In this document: piece by piece, positions 25,078-34,101 of the stretch
Position numbering within the stretch: the stretch's first letter is position 1
Layout of the letters: the number at the start of each line of letters is the position of its first letter
From: CAZYTM01 sp964649725
GTDB taxonomy: Bacteria > Desulfobacterota > Desulfuromonadia > Geobacterales > Geobacteraceae
Direction of reading: 5' to 3'
Length of the DNA stretch: 64,000 bases
Assembly (NCBI GenBank): GCA_964649725.1
Contig: CAZYTM010000001.1
Location: 815,461-879,460 of the forward strand
The notes under the pieces: generated by a model
The model's database searches: none
Seen by the model: the letters and a program-made list of their open reading frames with translations, nothing else
Told to the model about the DNA's origin: nothing
Position numbers and translations under genes: made by a program

Positions 25078-28000
25078 ATGCAATGGCGTTTCAGGTTCAC
25101 CAGTCTCAAGACTAAGATGGTAGTGACGGTCTCGATTATTGTCGCCGTACTCGTCTCGGCGGTCGTTATCTGGAACTATCTGCATTATGTAGATGATCTC
25201 AAAGAAACCATTGCCAAGCAGCAGTTTGCCCTGGTCTCAGCCTCGGCCCGGCATATAGACGAACAGATCACCATTGCCCAGTTCATCCTCGGTAAGATTG
25301 CCGAAGAGCTTGGTCAGCTTGACCTGTCTGCCCCAGAGACGTTGCAGAAAAAGCTTGATGAGGAAGATAATACCCATATCTTTTTCGAGAGCGGGCTCTT
25401 GATAATCGGCAAGGATGGCAGACTGTTAGTTGAAAGCCCGTTCAGGGAGAATCGGCGTGGCATGGATTTCAACTTTCGGGAATATGTCGCAAAGACCTTG
25501 CATGAGGGGAAGCCTTACGTCTCTGAAATATACCGGACAACCTTTCCACCCTATAGTCCCACTATAGCCTTTACCTTTCCGATAAAGGATCGTCACGGCA
25601 GGGTGACCGGTATTCTGGTCGGCAGGCATAACCTGATGTCAGAGACTTTTCTCGGTAAAACAGCCACTACCAGGATAGGTAAAAGCGGTTATCTGTACGT
25701 CTTCAACGACAAGCGGATGCTGATCATGCATGCTGACAAGAAACGGGTCATGGAAACTGTCAAGCCAGGGGCAAATATCGGTCTTGACAAGGCACTGCAG
25801 GGTTTCGAGGGGACTATGGAGAACACCAACTCCAAGGGTGTCAAGGGGCTTACCTCATTTAAACGGCTTGCAACCGTTAACTGGATAGTGGCTGCTCATT
25901 TCCCGCAGGCCGAGGCCTATGCCCTCATAACCATGGTGCAAAAACAGACAATTGTCGCTTTGCTTGCAGCCAATCTGGTCGCCATGCTGATTGTCTGGCT
26001 GGTTATGGGGCGCCTGACTGCGCCGCTTACCTCTCTAACCCGGCATGTAGCAACCATAACGGACAAGAGTGGGCCGGGCCGGCTGGTTCAGTTAGAAGCT
26101 TCTGACGAAATAGGTGCCCTGGCCGACGCCTTCAACAGCATGGTGGCAGAGCTGGATAAGCAGCAGCTGGTCCTGCAGCGGAGTCAGGAGATCTACCGGA
26201 CTGTAGTGGAATGCAGCAGCGAACTGGCCATCTGGCGCGCACCGGACCGGTCGGTCGTCTATGTCTCGCCAAACTGCCTGGAGCTTACCGGCTACAACGA
26301 CAGCGAATTCTATCTCGACCCGGAACTGCTGGAGAACTCTGTCCATCCGGACGATAAGGCGTGCTGGCTGGGGCATAATATGGAAGATGACAAACCGTAT
26401 GCCCATGACGGTTTTGAAGTCCGTCTCCTCACTAAAGAGGGAGAATGCCGCTGGTTCAACCACTCCTGTCATCCGATATACAATGATTGCGGCGAGTTTC
26501 GCGGCTTCCGCGGCAGTTTCCGGGATGTCACTGCTCAGGTCGAGGCAGAATCCCGGCTGCGTAAACTGTCGCGGGCGGTTGAGCAGAGTCCCTGCTCCAT
26601 TGTCATCACGGACACAGCGGGTGCCATTGAGTATATAAATCCGAAATTCACCCAGGTGAGCGGCTACACAGCCGAAGAGGCCTTGGGGCAGAACCCGCGC
26701 CTGCTGAAATCTGGGGAGATGGCCGCTGAAGGTTACCGTGAGCTCTGGGAGACCATTACCAGCGGCCGGGAATGGAGTGGCGAATTTCACAACAAACGGA
26801 AGAATGGCGAGCTCTACTGGGAGCATGCCTCCATATCGCCGATCAGCGGCAATGACGGCCTGATCTCCCACTTCATCGCCATCAAGGAGGATATAACTGC
26901 GCGTAAGGCGGCTGAAGAGGCTATGCTCCGCTCGGAAGAGAAGTTCTCCAAAGCGTTTCACGGTAGTCCCGACTGGATTGTAATCAGCCGCTTTGCAGAC
27001 GGCTGCTATCTGGATGTCAATGCTGCATTTCTAGCTGTTACCGGATTTACCCGAGGAGAGGTACTCGGCAAGAGCTCCATCGATCTCGGTATATGGGCCG
27101 AGCCAGGGGAGCGGCAGCGGAATGTTGAGCAGCTGATGTATTCAGGGCGGATAAATAATGTCGAGGTGGTCTTCCGGACTAAAGAGGGTGACTGTCGCAA
27201 CATGCTCTGGTCAGCCGACCTGATCGACTATAACGGCGAGGTCTGTATTATTGCCGTGGCGCGGGATATCACCGCGCTGAAGCTGACCGAACGGGAGTTG
27301 AACAAGAGCCGGGCCGAGCTGCAGATTAATCATGAAGAGTTGAAGCACCTCTACCAGCAGATGGAGACCAAGAATAGCGAGCTGGAGAAGGCCTATGCCG
27401 AATTGCAAGCGACCCAGACCCAGTTCCTGCAGCAGGAGAAGATGGCCTCTATCGGTCAGCTGGCAGCCGGGGTGGCACATGAGATAAACAACCCGATCGG
27501 TTTTGTGGCGAGCAATCTCAGTACCCTTGAGAAATATACCGGCCGGCTGGCCGAGTTCATCTCCCTCCAGGAGGCGGCACTCAAAAGGGGAGCGACGGAG
27601 CTTGACTTGGTCGGTATGGCGGAGCAGCGGAAAAAGATGAAACTCGATTATGTCATGGAGGATATCCCGCAACTGATAAAGGAGTCGCTCGATGGCGCCG
27701 ACCGGGTGAAGAAGATCGTCGCCGACTTGAAGAGTTTCTCCCGGCTGGATGAGGCTGAGCACAAATATGCGGATATCAACGAATGTCTGGAGAGCACAAT
27801 CAATATCGTCTGGAACGAGCTGAAGTACAAGGTGACCCTGCACAAGGAGCTGGGCGATCTGCCACAGATCAGATGTTTTCCCCAGCAACTGAACCAGGTC
27901 TTCCTCAATCTGCTGGTCAACGCCTCCCACGCCATCGAGAAACAGGGTGATCTGACCGTCCGGACCTGGCAGGAGGAGGGGTATGTCAAGATAGCCGTGA

Positions 28001-28230
28001 CCGACACCGGCTGTGGTATTACCGAAGAGACGCAGCAGCGGATATTCGAACCCTTCTTCACCACCAAGGAGGTAGGGAAGGGGACCGGTCTCGGGCTCTC
28101 CATCTCCTACGACATCATCAAGAGGCACCAGGGTGAGATCGAGGTGGCGAGCGAAGTCGGGGTCGGGACGACCTTCACGGTAAAACTGCCGGTAGAAGAG
28201 GTGAGCGATGGCAGAGAGCTGGCAGCGTAA
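25078..28230 (+). CDS. Membrane sensor histidine kinase (dCache-HAMP-PAS3-HK)
   Basis: The 1050-residue protein has a membrane helix (about 13-32), a large periplasmic Cache-type sensor (about 35-290, with GLLIIGKDGRLLVESPF and GKSGYLYVFNDKRMLIMH), a second helix (about 297-317) and HAMP (about 317-370). Three PAS domains start near 382, 500 and 627, followed by the dimerisation/phosphoacceptor region SIGQLAAGVAHEINNP (about 795-810) with the phospho-His in VAHEINNP. The ATPase domain has N box QLNQVFLNLLVNASHAIE, DTGCGI, FEPFFTTK and GKGTGLGLSIS. ATG 25078 is used; the GTG 9 bases upstream overlaps the AAGGGGTG site. Its 3' end overlaps the next kinase by 23 bases. Confidence 0.93.
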   Translation: MQWRFRFTSLKTKMVVTVSIIVAVLVSAVVIWNYLHYVDDLKETIAKQQFALVSASARHIDEQITIAQFILGKIAEELGQLDLSAPETLQKKLDEEDNTHIFFESGLLIIGKDGRLLVESPFRENRRGMDFNFREYVAKTLHEGKPYVSEIYRTTFPPYSPTIAFTFPIKDRHGRVTGILVGRHNLMSETFLGKTATTRIGKSGYLYVFNDKRMLIMHADKKRVMETVKPGANIGLDKALQGFEGTMENTNSKGVKGLTSFKRLATVNWIVAAHFPQAEAYALITMVQKQTIVALLAANLVAMLIVWLVMGRLTAPLTSLTRHVATITDKSGPGRLVQLEASDEIGALADAFNSMVAELDKQQLVLQRSQEIYRTVVECSSELAIWRAPDRSVVYVSPNCLELTGYNDSEFYLDPELLENSVHPDDKACWLGHNMEDDKPYAHDGFEVRLLTKEGECRWFNHSCHPIYNDCGEFRGFRGSFRDVTAQVEAESRLRKLSRAVEQSPCSIVITDTAGAIEYINPKFTQVSGYTAEEALGQNPRLLKSGEMAAEGYRELWETITSGREWSGEFHNKRKNGELYWEHASISPISGNDGLISHFIAIKEDITARKAAEEAMLRSEEKFSKAFHGSPDWIVISRFADGCYLDVNAAFLAVTGFTRGEVLGKSSIDLGIWAEPGERQRNVEQLMYSGRINNVEVVFRTKEGDCRNMLWSADLIDYNGEVCIIAVARDITALKLTERELNKSRAELQINHEELKHLYQQMETKNSELEKAYAELQATQTQFLQQEKMASIGQLAAGVAHEINNPIGFVASNLSTLEKYTGRLAEFISLQEAALKRGATELDLVGMAEQRKKMKLDYVMEDIPQLIKESLDGADRVKKIVADLKSFSRLDEAEHKYADINECLESTINIVWNELKYKVTLHKELGDLPQIRCFPQQLNQVFLNLLVNASHAIEKQGDLTVRTWQEEGYVKIAVTDTGCGITEETQQRIFEPFFTTKEVGKGTGLGLSISYDIIKRHQGEIEVASEVGVGTTFTVKLPVEEVSDGRELAA
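27427..28180 (+). repeat. Kinase-core direct repeat, copy 1
   Basis: This segment encodes the HisKA-HATPase core of the kinase at 25078-28230. It aligns without a visible gap to 29555-30308 in the following kinase (offset 2128 bases). Blocks such as GAGATAAACAACCCGATCGG are identical at the DNA level. It is read as a tandem duplication of the kinase core that has since diverged. Confidence 0.7.
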
Positions 28231-30337
28231 GCACGAAATATGCAGCATGGGGCTGCGGGAGCTGCTTGCCTTTGGTGAGGGGTCGCTGCTGGAGCGGATG
28301 CATACCTTTGCCCTGGAGCGGGGGTATGCCAAATATACCGCAACCCAGGTCGAGGCGTGGCGGCAGTCAATTGCCGGGCTCTCCGATGCGCTGATAATGG
28401 CGCTGGCCGACTCCGATGCACCGCGCGAACTAGGCCCGGATGACGATTTCATCAATGACCCGGTGGCCGCATTCGGGGTGAAGGAGGCGCAGCTGCACCG
28501 GCGCCGCGGGATAACCCTGGAGATGTTTCTCGGCCTGATGAAATACTATCGCCAGGCTTATCTCGACCTGGTGAGCGATGCCGATTATCCGGCAGCTGTA
28601 GCGGCGAATCACGCCCTCGCCCTGAACCGGCTCTTTGACCGGATCGAGATCGCCTTCTGCGCTGAATGGGTCCGTTCGGCTGAAGCGCATGAAGAGCTTG
28701 CCGAGCTGCAGCAGGCTAATCGTGAGTTGGCCAATGAAAAGGCGCAATATCTGACTATTTTCGAGAGTCTCCCCAATCCGGCCATATTTTTTGCTGCTGA
28801 CGGGAAGGTCGGTAAAATCAATCAGGCTGCCCAGGAGGTCTTATTAGGCGGGGTCTCTTCGACCAGGCGATCGTATGCCGAGGCCGGGGATGAGGGGGGG
28901 TTGGCCAAGCTTCGCCCCTTGCTGGAGAAGTTCAGGGTTGAAGGGGGTGACTCGAACAGCGGCAACGTGTCGTTGCAGGTATCCGGTCAGGAGAAGGTAT
29001 ATGCCGTAAAGATGGAGGAGATGAAGGATTTCAGCGAGAAGTTTGCCGGGACGGTGATGATATTGAACGATATCAGCGACCTGCACAAGGTCGCCCGTTC
29101 CCTGCAGAAGAGCCGGGCCGAAACAGCCAAGAACCATGAGGAGTTGAAGGCGCTCTTTTTAATGGTGCAGCAGGGGAAGATGGAGTGGGAGCGGACCATG
29201 GACTGCATCGGCGACATGGTTATCCTGACCGATAACGAGGGGCGGATCCGCCGCTGTAACACAGCGCTGCAGGAGTTTGCCGGGCAGGAGTGCCGCAAAC
29301 TGATCGGCCAGGACTGGAAGGATATCCTCTTTGAATCCGGCCTCCAGGCAGGGCAGTTTTTTCAGCCCGGGAGCGAACTATTCCACCCCCCCAGCAACCG
29401 CTGGTATCTCTACAACTCTTACCCCTACAGCGATTCGAGCGGCTATGATATCTCCGGGGTGGTCATCACGCTGCATGATACCACCGAACTGAAGCAGGTC
29501 GCCGAGGCGCTGGGTAGCGCCTTCAACGAGCTGAAGGCAACCCAGGCGAAGGTCCTGCAGCAGGAGAAGATGGCCTCCATCGGCCAGCTGGCGGCAGGGG
29601 TGGCTCATGAGATAAACAACCCGATCGGTTTTGTGGCGAGTAATCTCGGTACTCTCGACAAGTATGTGGGGCGGCTGGCTGACTTTATCACCAGCCAGGA
29701 TAGGGTGTTGGCCGGCGTGGCAGCCGGCGAGGCGGTTACCGGCCTGGCTGAAGAGCGGAAAAAGCTGAAGCTGGATTATATCATGGAGGATGCCCGGATG
29801 CTGATCAAGGAGTCTCAGGACGGAACCGACCGGGTGAAGAAGATAGTTGCCGACCTGAAGAGCTTCTCCCGTGTCGATGAGGCGGAATTCAAGGTGGCTG
29901 ACATCAACGAATGTCTGGAGAGCACCATCAACATCGTCTGGAACGAGATCAAATACAAGGCGACCCTGGACAAGGAGCTTGGCGATATACCGCCGATTCG
30001 CTGTTATCCGCAGCAGCTGAATCAGGTCTTTCTCAATCTACTGGTGAATGCGGCGCACGCCATCGAGAAGCAGGGGGAGATCAAGGTGCGGACCTGGGAG
30101 GATTCCGGTCAGGTATGTATTTCCGTGACCGATACCGGCTCCGGTATCAACGAGGCTACCCTGGCACATATCTTCGAGCCTTTCTTCACCACCAAGGAGG
30201 TGGGGAAGGGGACCGGTCTGGGGCTTTCGATCTCCTACGATATTGTCAAAAAGCATCAGGGGGAGATCCTGGTAAAGAGTGAAGTAGGGAAGGGGACCAC
30301 CTTCATAGTCAGGATTCCCAAGGGGGAGGAGCAATAA
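28208..30337 (+). CDS. Cytoplasmic histidine kinase (RsbRD-N-like, PAS2, HK)
   Basis: The 709-residue protein has no membrane segment. Residues about 10-165 are all-helical with ITLEMFLGLMKYYRQAYLDL, resembling the RsbR/RsbRD N-terminal domain used as a sensor in many Geobacter kinases. Two PAS domains follow (about 180-305 and 325-430), the second with MEWERTMDCIGDMVIL. The core has SIGQLAAGVAHEINNP (phospho-His), QLNQVFLNLLVNAAHAIE, DTGSGI and GKGTGLGLSIS, nearly identical to the preceding kinase. It overlaps that gene by 23 bases and is one base from the downstream response regulator, so it is probably its cognate kinase. ATG 28208 lies in the coding end of its neighbour, with GAAGAGGTGAG upstream. 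Confidence 0.92.
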   Translation: MAESWQRKHEICSMGLRELLAFGEGSLLERMHTFALERGYAKYTATQVEAWRQSIAGLSDALIMALADSDAPRELGPDDDFINDPVAAFGVKEAQLHRRRGITLEMFLGLMKYYRQAYLDLVSDADYPAAVAANHALALNRLFDRIEIAFCAEWVRSAEAHEELAELQQANRELANEKAQYLTIFESLPNPAIFFAADGKVGKINQAAQEVLLGGVSSTRRSYAEAGDEGGLAKLRPLLEKFRVEGGDSNSGNVSLQVSGQEKVYAVKMEEMKDFSEKFAGTVMILNDISDLHKVARSLQKSRAETAKNHEELKALFLMVQQGKMEWERTMDCIGDMVILTDNEGRIRRCNTALQEFAGQECRKLIGQDWKDILFESGLQAGQFFQPGSELFHPPSNRWYLYNSYPYSDSSGYDISGVVITLHDTTELKQVAEALGSAFNELKATQAKVLQQEKMASIGQLAAGVAHEINNPIGFVASNLGTLDKYVGRLADFITSQDRVLAGVAAGEAVTGLAEERKKLKLDYIMEDARMLIKESQDGTDRVKKIVADLKSFSRVDEAEFKVADINECLESTINIVWNEIKYKATLDKELGDIPPIRCYPQQLNQVFLNLLVNAAHAIEKQGEIKVRTWEDSGQVCISVTDTGSGINEATLAHIFEPFFTTKEVGKGTGLGLSISYDIVKKHQGEILVKSEVGKGTTFIVRIPKGEEQ
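29555..30308 (+). repeat. Kinase-core direct repeat, copy 2
   Basis: Second copy of the HisKA-HATPase coding segment at 27427-28180, at equal spacing along its whole length. Both protein and many DNA blocks are shared. Confidence 0.7.
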
Positions 30338-30338
30338 C

Positions 30339-31163
30339 ATGGGTGAACAGGTTCGTCTGCTCTGCGTCGATGATGAACGGAACGTTCTGCGGGCTCTGGA
30401 GAGGGTCTTCATGGATGAAGATTATCAGGTCTTTACCGCACCATCCGGCGAAGAAGGGCTGGAGGTCCTGGCTGGCAATGACCCGATCCAGATCGTCATC
30501 TCGGACTACCGGATGCCGGGGTTGAACGGGGTCGATTTTCTCAGCCAGGTCTGCAGCCGTTGGCCTGACACGGTCCGGATCGTCCTCTCCGGCTATGCGG
30601 ATACTGCGGCGGTGGTGGCTGCCATCAATGAAGGGCAGATATACAAGTTCATTCCGAAACCGTGGAACGACGATGAGCTGAAAGTGACTATCGCCAATGC
30701 TGTGGAACGCTTCTTCCTGCACCAGAAGAACCAGCAGCTGATGGAACAGCTTTCCGATTCCAATGAAGAGCTGTTGAAGCTCAATGAAAATCTGGAGCAT
30801 CTTGTCATGGAGCGGTCGGCGAAGATCATTTTGCAGAACAAGGCGCTGGAGCAGTCGCAACTGGTCCTGGAACTCCTGCCGCTGGGGGTGATCGGGGTCG
30901 TTCCGGACGGGATGGTGGTGCTTTGCAATCAGGAGGGGGGGAGACTGCTGGATATTGCCAGGGAGGAGTTGCTTGGGGAGAATGTAGCAGAGAAATTCCC
31001 CCCTCCGGTGGCAGCTTTCGTCAGCCGTGGCTTTGCCAATGATAGTCTGCATGAACGGGTCGAATGGTCAGGGAAAAGGCTGCGGCTGCGGAGCAGGCAC
31101 ATCTGTCAGGACCAGCAGGAGGCACTCATCGTGGTGCTTGATAGGGAGGAGAACAATGAGTGA
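30339..31163 (+). CDS. Response regulator, receiver-PAS
   Basis: The 274-residue protein has an N-terminal receiver with all phosphotransfer residues: Asp11-Asp12, phospho-acceptor Asp56 in VISDYRMPG, Ser84 and Lys107 in KPWND. A coiled coil (about 118-165) and a small PAS-like domain (about 168-265, LVLELLPLGVIGVVPDGMVV) follow. There is no DNA-binding or enzymatic output, so it may pass its state on by protein contact. It starts one base after the kinase stop and overlaps the next receiver gene by eight bases. The AINEGQIYKFIPKPWND stretch is shared by all receivers of this island. Confidence 0.88.
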   Translation: MGEQVRLLCVDDERNVLRALERVFMDEDYQVFTAPSGEEGLEVLAGNDPIQIVISDYRMPGLNGVDFLSQVCSRWPDTVRIVLSGYADTAAVVAAINEGQIYKFIPKPWNDDELKVTIANAVERFFLHQKNQQLMEQLSDSNEELLKLNENLEHLVMERSAKIILQNKALEQSQLVLELLPLGVIGVVPDGMVVLCNQEGGRLLDIAREELLGENVAEKFPPPVAAFVSRGFANDSLHERVEWSGKRLRLRSRHICQDQQEALIVVLDREENNE

Positions 31164-32139
31164 AAGAATACTGTTTGTCGATGACGAGGAGAATGTCCTG
31201 AAAGCGGTGCAGAGACTCTTTGCTGACAGTGGGCTGACAATCCTCACCGCTGCTTCAGCTGAAGCTGCTTTGCAGCAGATAATGGCCGAAGAGATTGCGG
31301 TGCTGGTCTCGGACAACCATATGCCAGGCCTGCATGGGATAGACCTGCTGGCTATGGTGAGCTACAAATCGCCGCAGACAGTCAAGATACTGATGACCGG
31401 GCATGCCGATCTGCCGACCGCCATCGAGGCGATCAATATCGGTGAAGTGTTCCGCTTTGTCCTCAAACCCTGGGACAATGAAGCGCTGCTGGCAACGGTA
31501 CAGGAGGCGGTCATCCGCTACCGGCTGGTACAGTCGCTTCGCCATGGTGATGAAACGGTCTTCCGTACCATAGGCCAGACCATCGAACTGAAGGACCCCT
31601 CCACCAAGGGTCACTGTGACCGGGTTGCCGGTTATGCCCTGCTATTGGCCGAAGGATTGGGTATTCCGGCGGAGGTGCGGGAAGAGATAAAGCGGGGGAG
31701 CTGGCTGCACGACTGTGGCAAGATCGGTGTTCCGGATGCAGTCTTGAACCTGGCCGGGCCGCTCAACGACCGGGAGTACGAGACCATCAAGAAGCATCCG
31801 GTCTGGGGTGCTGAGGTGGCTCGGCAGGCGAGGCTTTCAGACAGGGTGGTCAATATCATCCGTCATCACCATGAGCGGTTCGATGGCCGCGGCTACCCGA
31901 TGGGGCTCTCCGGCGCTGCCATTCCGCTGGAGGCGCGCATCGTTGCCGTGGCGGATGTCTATGATGCGCTCACCACAGACCGTCCCTACCGCCGAGGGTA
32001 TCAGCAGAAGAAGGCGCTCGGTATCCTGACCGACATGCAGGGGAACCAGCTCGATCCGGAGATGGTGACACTATTCAAGGAGAGGCTGCTGGAGCTGGCG
32101 AGATCAGAACCGCTCAGAAAGGCAGTGAATGATGACTGA
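31156..32139 (+). CDS. Response regulator with canonical HD-GYP phosphodiesterase domain
   Basis: RpfG-type protein of 327 residues. Its receiver has Asp9-Asp10, phospho-acceptor Asp53, Thr81 and Lys104. The HD-GYP domain (about 130-310) keeps the metal and signature residues: His185-Asp186 in WLHDCGKIGVPD, the triple His 237-239, RFDGRGYP with Gly246-Tyr247-Pro248, and ADVYDALTTDRPYR. The family degrades cyclic di-GMP to GMP; activity here should be phosphorylation controlled. ATG 31156 has GGAGGAGA upstream and overlaps the stop of the previous gene. A longer open frame upstream lies inside that gene and is not used. Confidence 0.93.
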   Translation: MSERILFVDDEENVLKAVQRLFADSGLTILTAASAEAALQQIMAEEIAVLVSDNHMPGLHGIDLLAMVSYKSPQTVKILMTGHADLPTAIEAINIGEVFRFVLKPWDNEALLATVQEAVIRYRLVQSLRHGDETVFRTIGQTIELKDPSTKGHCDRVAGYALLLAEGLGIPAEVREEIKRGSWLHDCGKIGVPDAVLNLAGPLNDREYETIKKHPVWGAEVARQARLSDRVVNIIRHHHERFDGRGYPMGLSGAAIPLEARIVAVADVYDALTTDRPYRRGYQQKKALGILTDMQGNQLDPEMVTLFKERLLELARSEPLRKAVNDD

Positions 32140-33448
32140 AAGCTCATCTGTCAAGGTCCTCTTTGTCGATGACGAAGAGAACATCCTCAAGGCTTTGGAG
32201 CGGCTCATGCTGGACGAGCAGTTCGAAACCCTGACCGCTGCCTCGGCCAACGATGCCCTGGAGCTGTTGCAGCATACAGCCGGGGTTGGCCTGATCGTCT
32301 CGGACCAGCGGATGCCTGGAGTGACAGGGGTCGAGTTTCTCGAACAGGCACGGGTAATCGCCCCGGATGCCCTGCGCATAATGCTTACCGGCTATGCCGA
32401 TATTCAGGCGACCATGGGGGCGATCAATCGTGGCGGTGCCTATCGCTATATCACCAAGCCATGGAACGACGAAGAACTGCTGCAGACCATCCGCGACGGC
32501 ATCACCCATTACCGGCTGCTGCTGGAAAACCGCCAGCTTACTGAAACGGTCAACCGGCAGAACGAGGAGTTGAAAGAGTGGAACAGCCGGCTCAAGGAGC
32601 GGGTCCTGGAGCATACCGCACGGATCAGGCTGCAGAACGAGGAGCTGGCTGCCCGTGGTGAGATGCTGCAGGGGGCGTTTCGCGGTACCATCCAGGCCTT
32701 TGCCAAACTGGTGGAGTTCGGTGGTCGGCGGCACAACCATTCCCGCAATGTGGCGGAGATATCCGTCAACATCTGCCGCGAACTGGGCATTTCAGCCGAG
32801 GAGACCGATAAGATCCGTATCGCGGCGCTGCTTCACGATATCGGCGAGATAGGGATCAGCGAGACCATCCTGGAGAAAGGGATACAGGAGATGAACCCGG
32901 AAGAGCTGCAGACCTATCTGCAGCACGCAGTGCGGGGGCAGGCGGCCATCGATGCAGTGGAGGAGTTGCGTGAGGTTGGGGTGCTGATCCGCCACCATCA
33001 CGAACAGTTCAATGGTAAAGGCTATCCGGACGGTCTGGCAGGTGAAGCTATCCCCCTCGGCTCCAGGATCATTGCCATGGCAGATTATGTCGATCTGGAG
33101 ATGGGTGATGATTCTGGCGAAAAGGCACTGGAGGCGCTCTTTACCAAGATCGCCCTGCATGCCGGAGTCAGCCTTGACCCTGCTCTGGTGCGACCGGTGA
33201 AGCACTTTGCCCGTTATCGCTACTTTGCCCCGAATGTCAAGCAGCATGGTGGCATCGAGGAGTTGAAGCCGAACCAGTTGCTGGAAGGGATGCGGGTGGT
33301 GCGTGATCTGTACAGCGGTACCGGGATTCTCCTGGTCAGTTACAACACGGTACTGGACCGGCAGATGGTCAATTCGATCCGCCGCTACTACGAAATCGAT
33401 CCACCTAATAAAGGTATTTTTGTCGATACCGGGGGCGTTGCCAGATGA
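32129..33448 (+). CDS. Response regulator with divergent HD-GYP domain
   Basis: The 439-residue protein has a receiver with Asp14-Asp15, phospho-acceptor Asp59, Thr87 and Lys110, a coiled coil (about 130-180), an HD-GYP-related domain (about 180-330), and a C-terminal extension of about 80 residues. Metal ligands His236-Asp237 and the triple His 289-291 are kept, and Gly298-Tyr299-Pro300 is present. However, the usual Lys after HDIG is Glu240, the usual Asp of the D-G-x-G-Y-P stretch is Asn295, and the YDALTSDRPYR-like segment is replaced by DYVDLEMGDD. It may bind rather than cleave cyclic di-GMP, or act on another substrate. It overlaps the upstream HD-GYP gene by 11 bases and the GTPase gene by four. 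Confidence 0.88.
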   Translation: MMTESSSVKVLFVDDEENILKALERLMLDEQFETLTAASANDALELLQHTAGVGLIVSDQRMPGVTGVEFLEQARVIAPDALRIMLTGYADIQATMGAINRGGAYRYITKPWNDEELLQTIRDGITHYRLLLENRQLTETVNRQNEELKEWNSRLKERVLEHTARIRLQNEELAARGEMLQGAFRGTIQAFAKLVEFGGRRHNHSRNVAEISVNICRELGISAEETDKIRIAALLHDIGEIGISETILEKGIQEMNPEELQTYLQHAVRGQAAIDAVEELREVGVLIRHHHEQFNGKGYPDGLAGEAIPLGSRIIAMADYVDLEMGDDSGEKALEALFTKIALHAGVSLDPALVRPVKHFARYRYFAPNVKQHGGIEELKPNQLLEGMRVVRDLYSGTGILLVSYNTVLDRQMVNSIRRYYEIDPPNKGIFVDTGGVAR

Positions 33449-34101
33449 TCGAGTATAACGAACAGGAACAGCGGATGGTACTGAAGCTGGTCTATTACGG
33501 CCCGGCCCGTTCCGGCAAGACCACCAACCTCCTTACCCTGCACGACCAGCTGACCAGAGAGGGGCGGGGGGAGTTGATGGTGCTCGACACCACTGATGAC
33601 CGGACCATATTTTTCGATCTGCTCCCATTTTTCCTGGTGGCGCCGAGTGGCTTGAAGATCAAGATCAAGGCCTATACCGTGCCGGGCCAGGTACGCCACG
33701 ATGCTACCCGCAAGGCGGTGCTGCAGCGGGCCGACGGAGTGGCCTTCATTGCCGATTCGCAGCTTTGTGAAGCGGTCAACAATGTGGCCAGTTTCGACAA
33801 CCTGGAACGGAACCTCTCCATGGTCGGGCTCGATATCGACAAACTGCCGCTGGTGGTGCAGTTCAACAAGCGTGATCTGCCGGCAGTGATGGCCGAGGCA
33901 GAGATAAGGGACTCATGGCATCCGACCGGTATCCAGGTGATGATGGCATCGGCCCTGCAGGGTTGGGGGGTGATCGAGACCTTTGCCATGCTGGCAGGGA
34001 AGGTCTATCGGCAGCTCGACAGCCGTTACCAGCTGGGAGCGCGACATGGTCTCATGGAGGAGGATTTTCTCCGCAATCTGACCATGACAGGTGAAGAATG
34101 A
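33445..34101 (+). CDS. MglA-like small GTPase
   Basis: The 218-residue protein is a Ras-like GTPase of the bacterial MglA family. G1 is GPARSGKTTN (P-loop 19-26), the G2 region DTTDDRTIFFDLLP has the family's DRTxFFD pattern, G3 is the MglA-type TVPGQ (78-82) in place of DTAGQ, and G4 is NKRDLP (141-146). In Myxococcus, MglA sets cell polarity and controls type IV pilus and gliding motors with GAP partner MglB. No MglB/Roadblock gene is visible beside it. It overlaps the divergent HD-GYP gene and the following kinase gene by four bases each, and lies two genes before a receiver-PilB fusion. A regulatory role toward that motor is inferred from position. Confidence 0.9.
   Translation: MIEYNEQEQRMVLKLVYYGPARSGKTTNLLTLHDQLTREGRGELMVLDTTDDRTIFFDLLPFFLVAPSGLKIKIKAYTVPGQVRHDATRKAVLQRADGVAFIADSQLCEAVNNVASFDNLERNLSMVGLDIDKLPLVVQFNKRDLPAVMAEAEIRDSWHPTGIQVMMASALQGWGVIETFAMLAGKVYRQLDSRYQLGARHGLMEEDFLRNLTMTGEE

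Noticed and set aside
24950..25078. Frameshift joining the PAS array to the following kinase
   Set aside because: The next gene begins with its own membrane helix, Cache sensor and HAMP, so a simple fusion broken by a frameshift does not fit.
27211..28455. Long minus-strand open frame (414 codons) across two kinase genes
   Set aside because: It lies opposite conserved HisKA/HATPase coding sequence and has no signature of its own.
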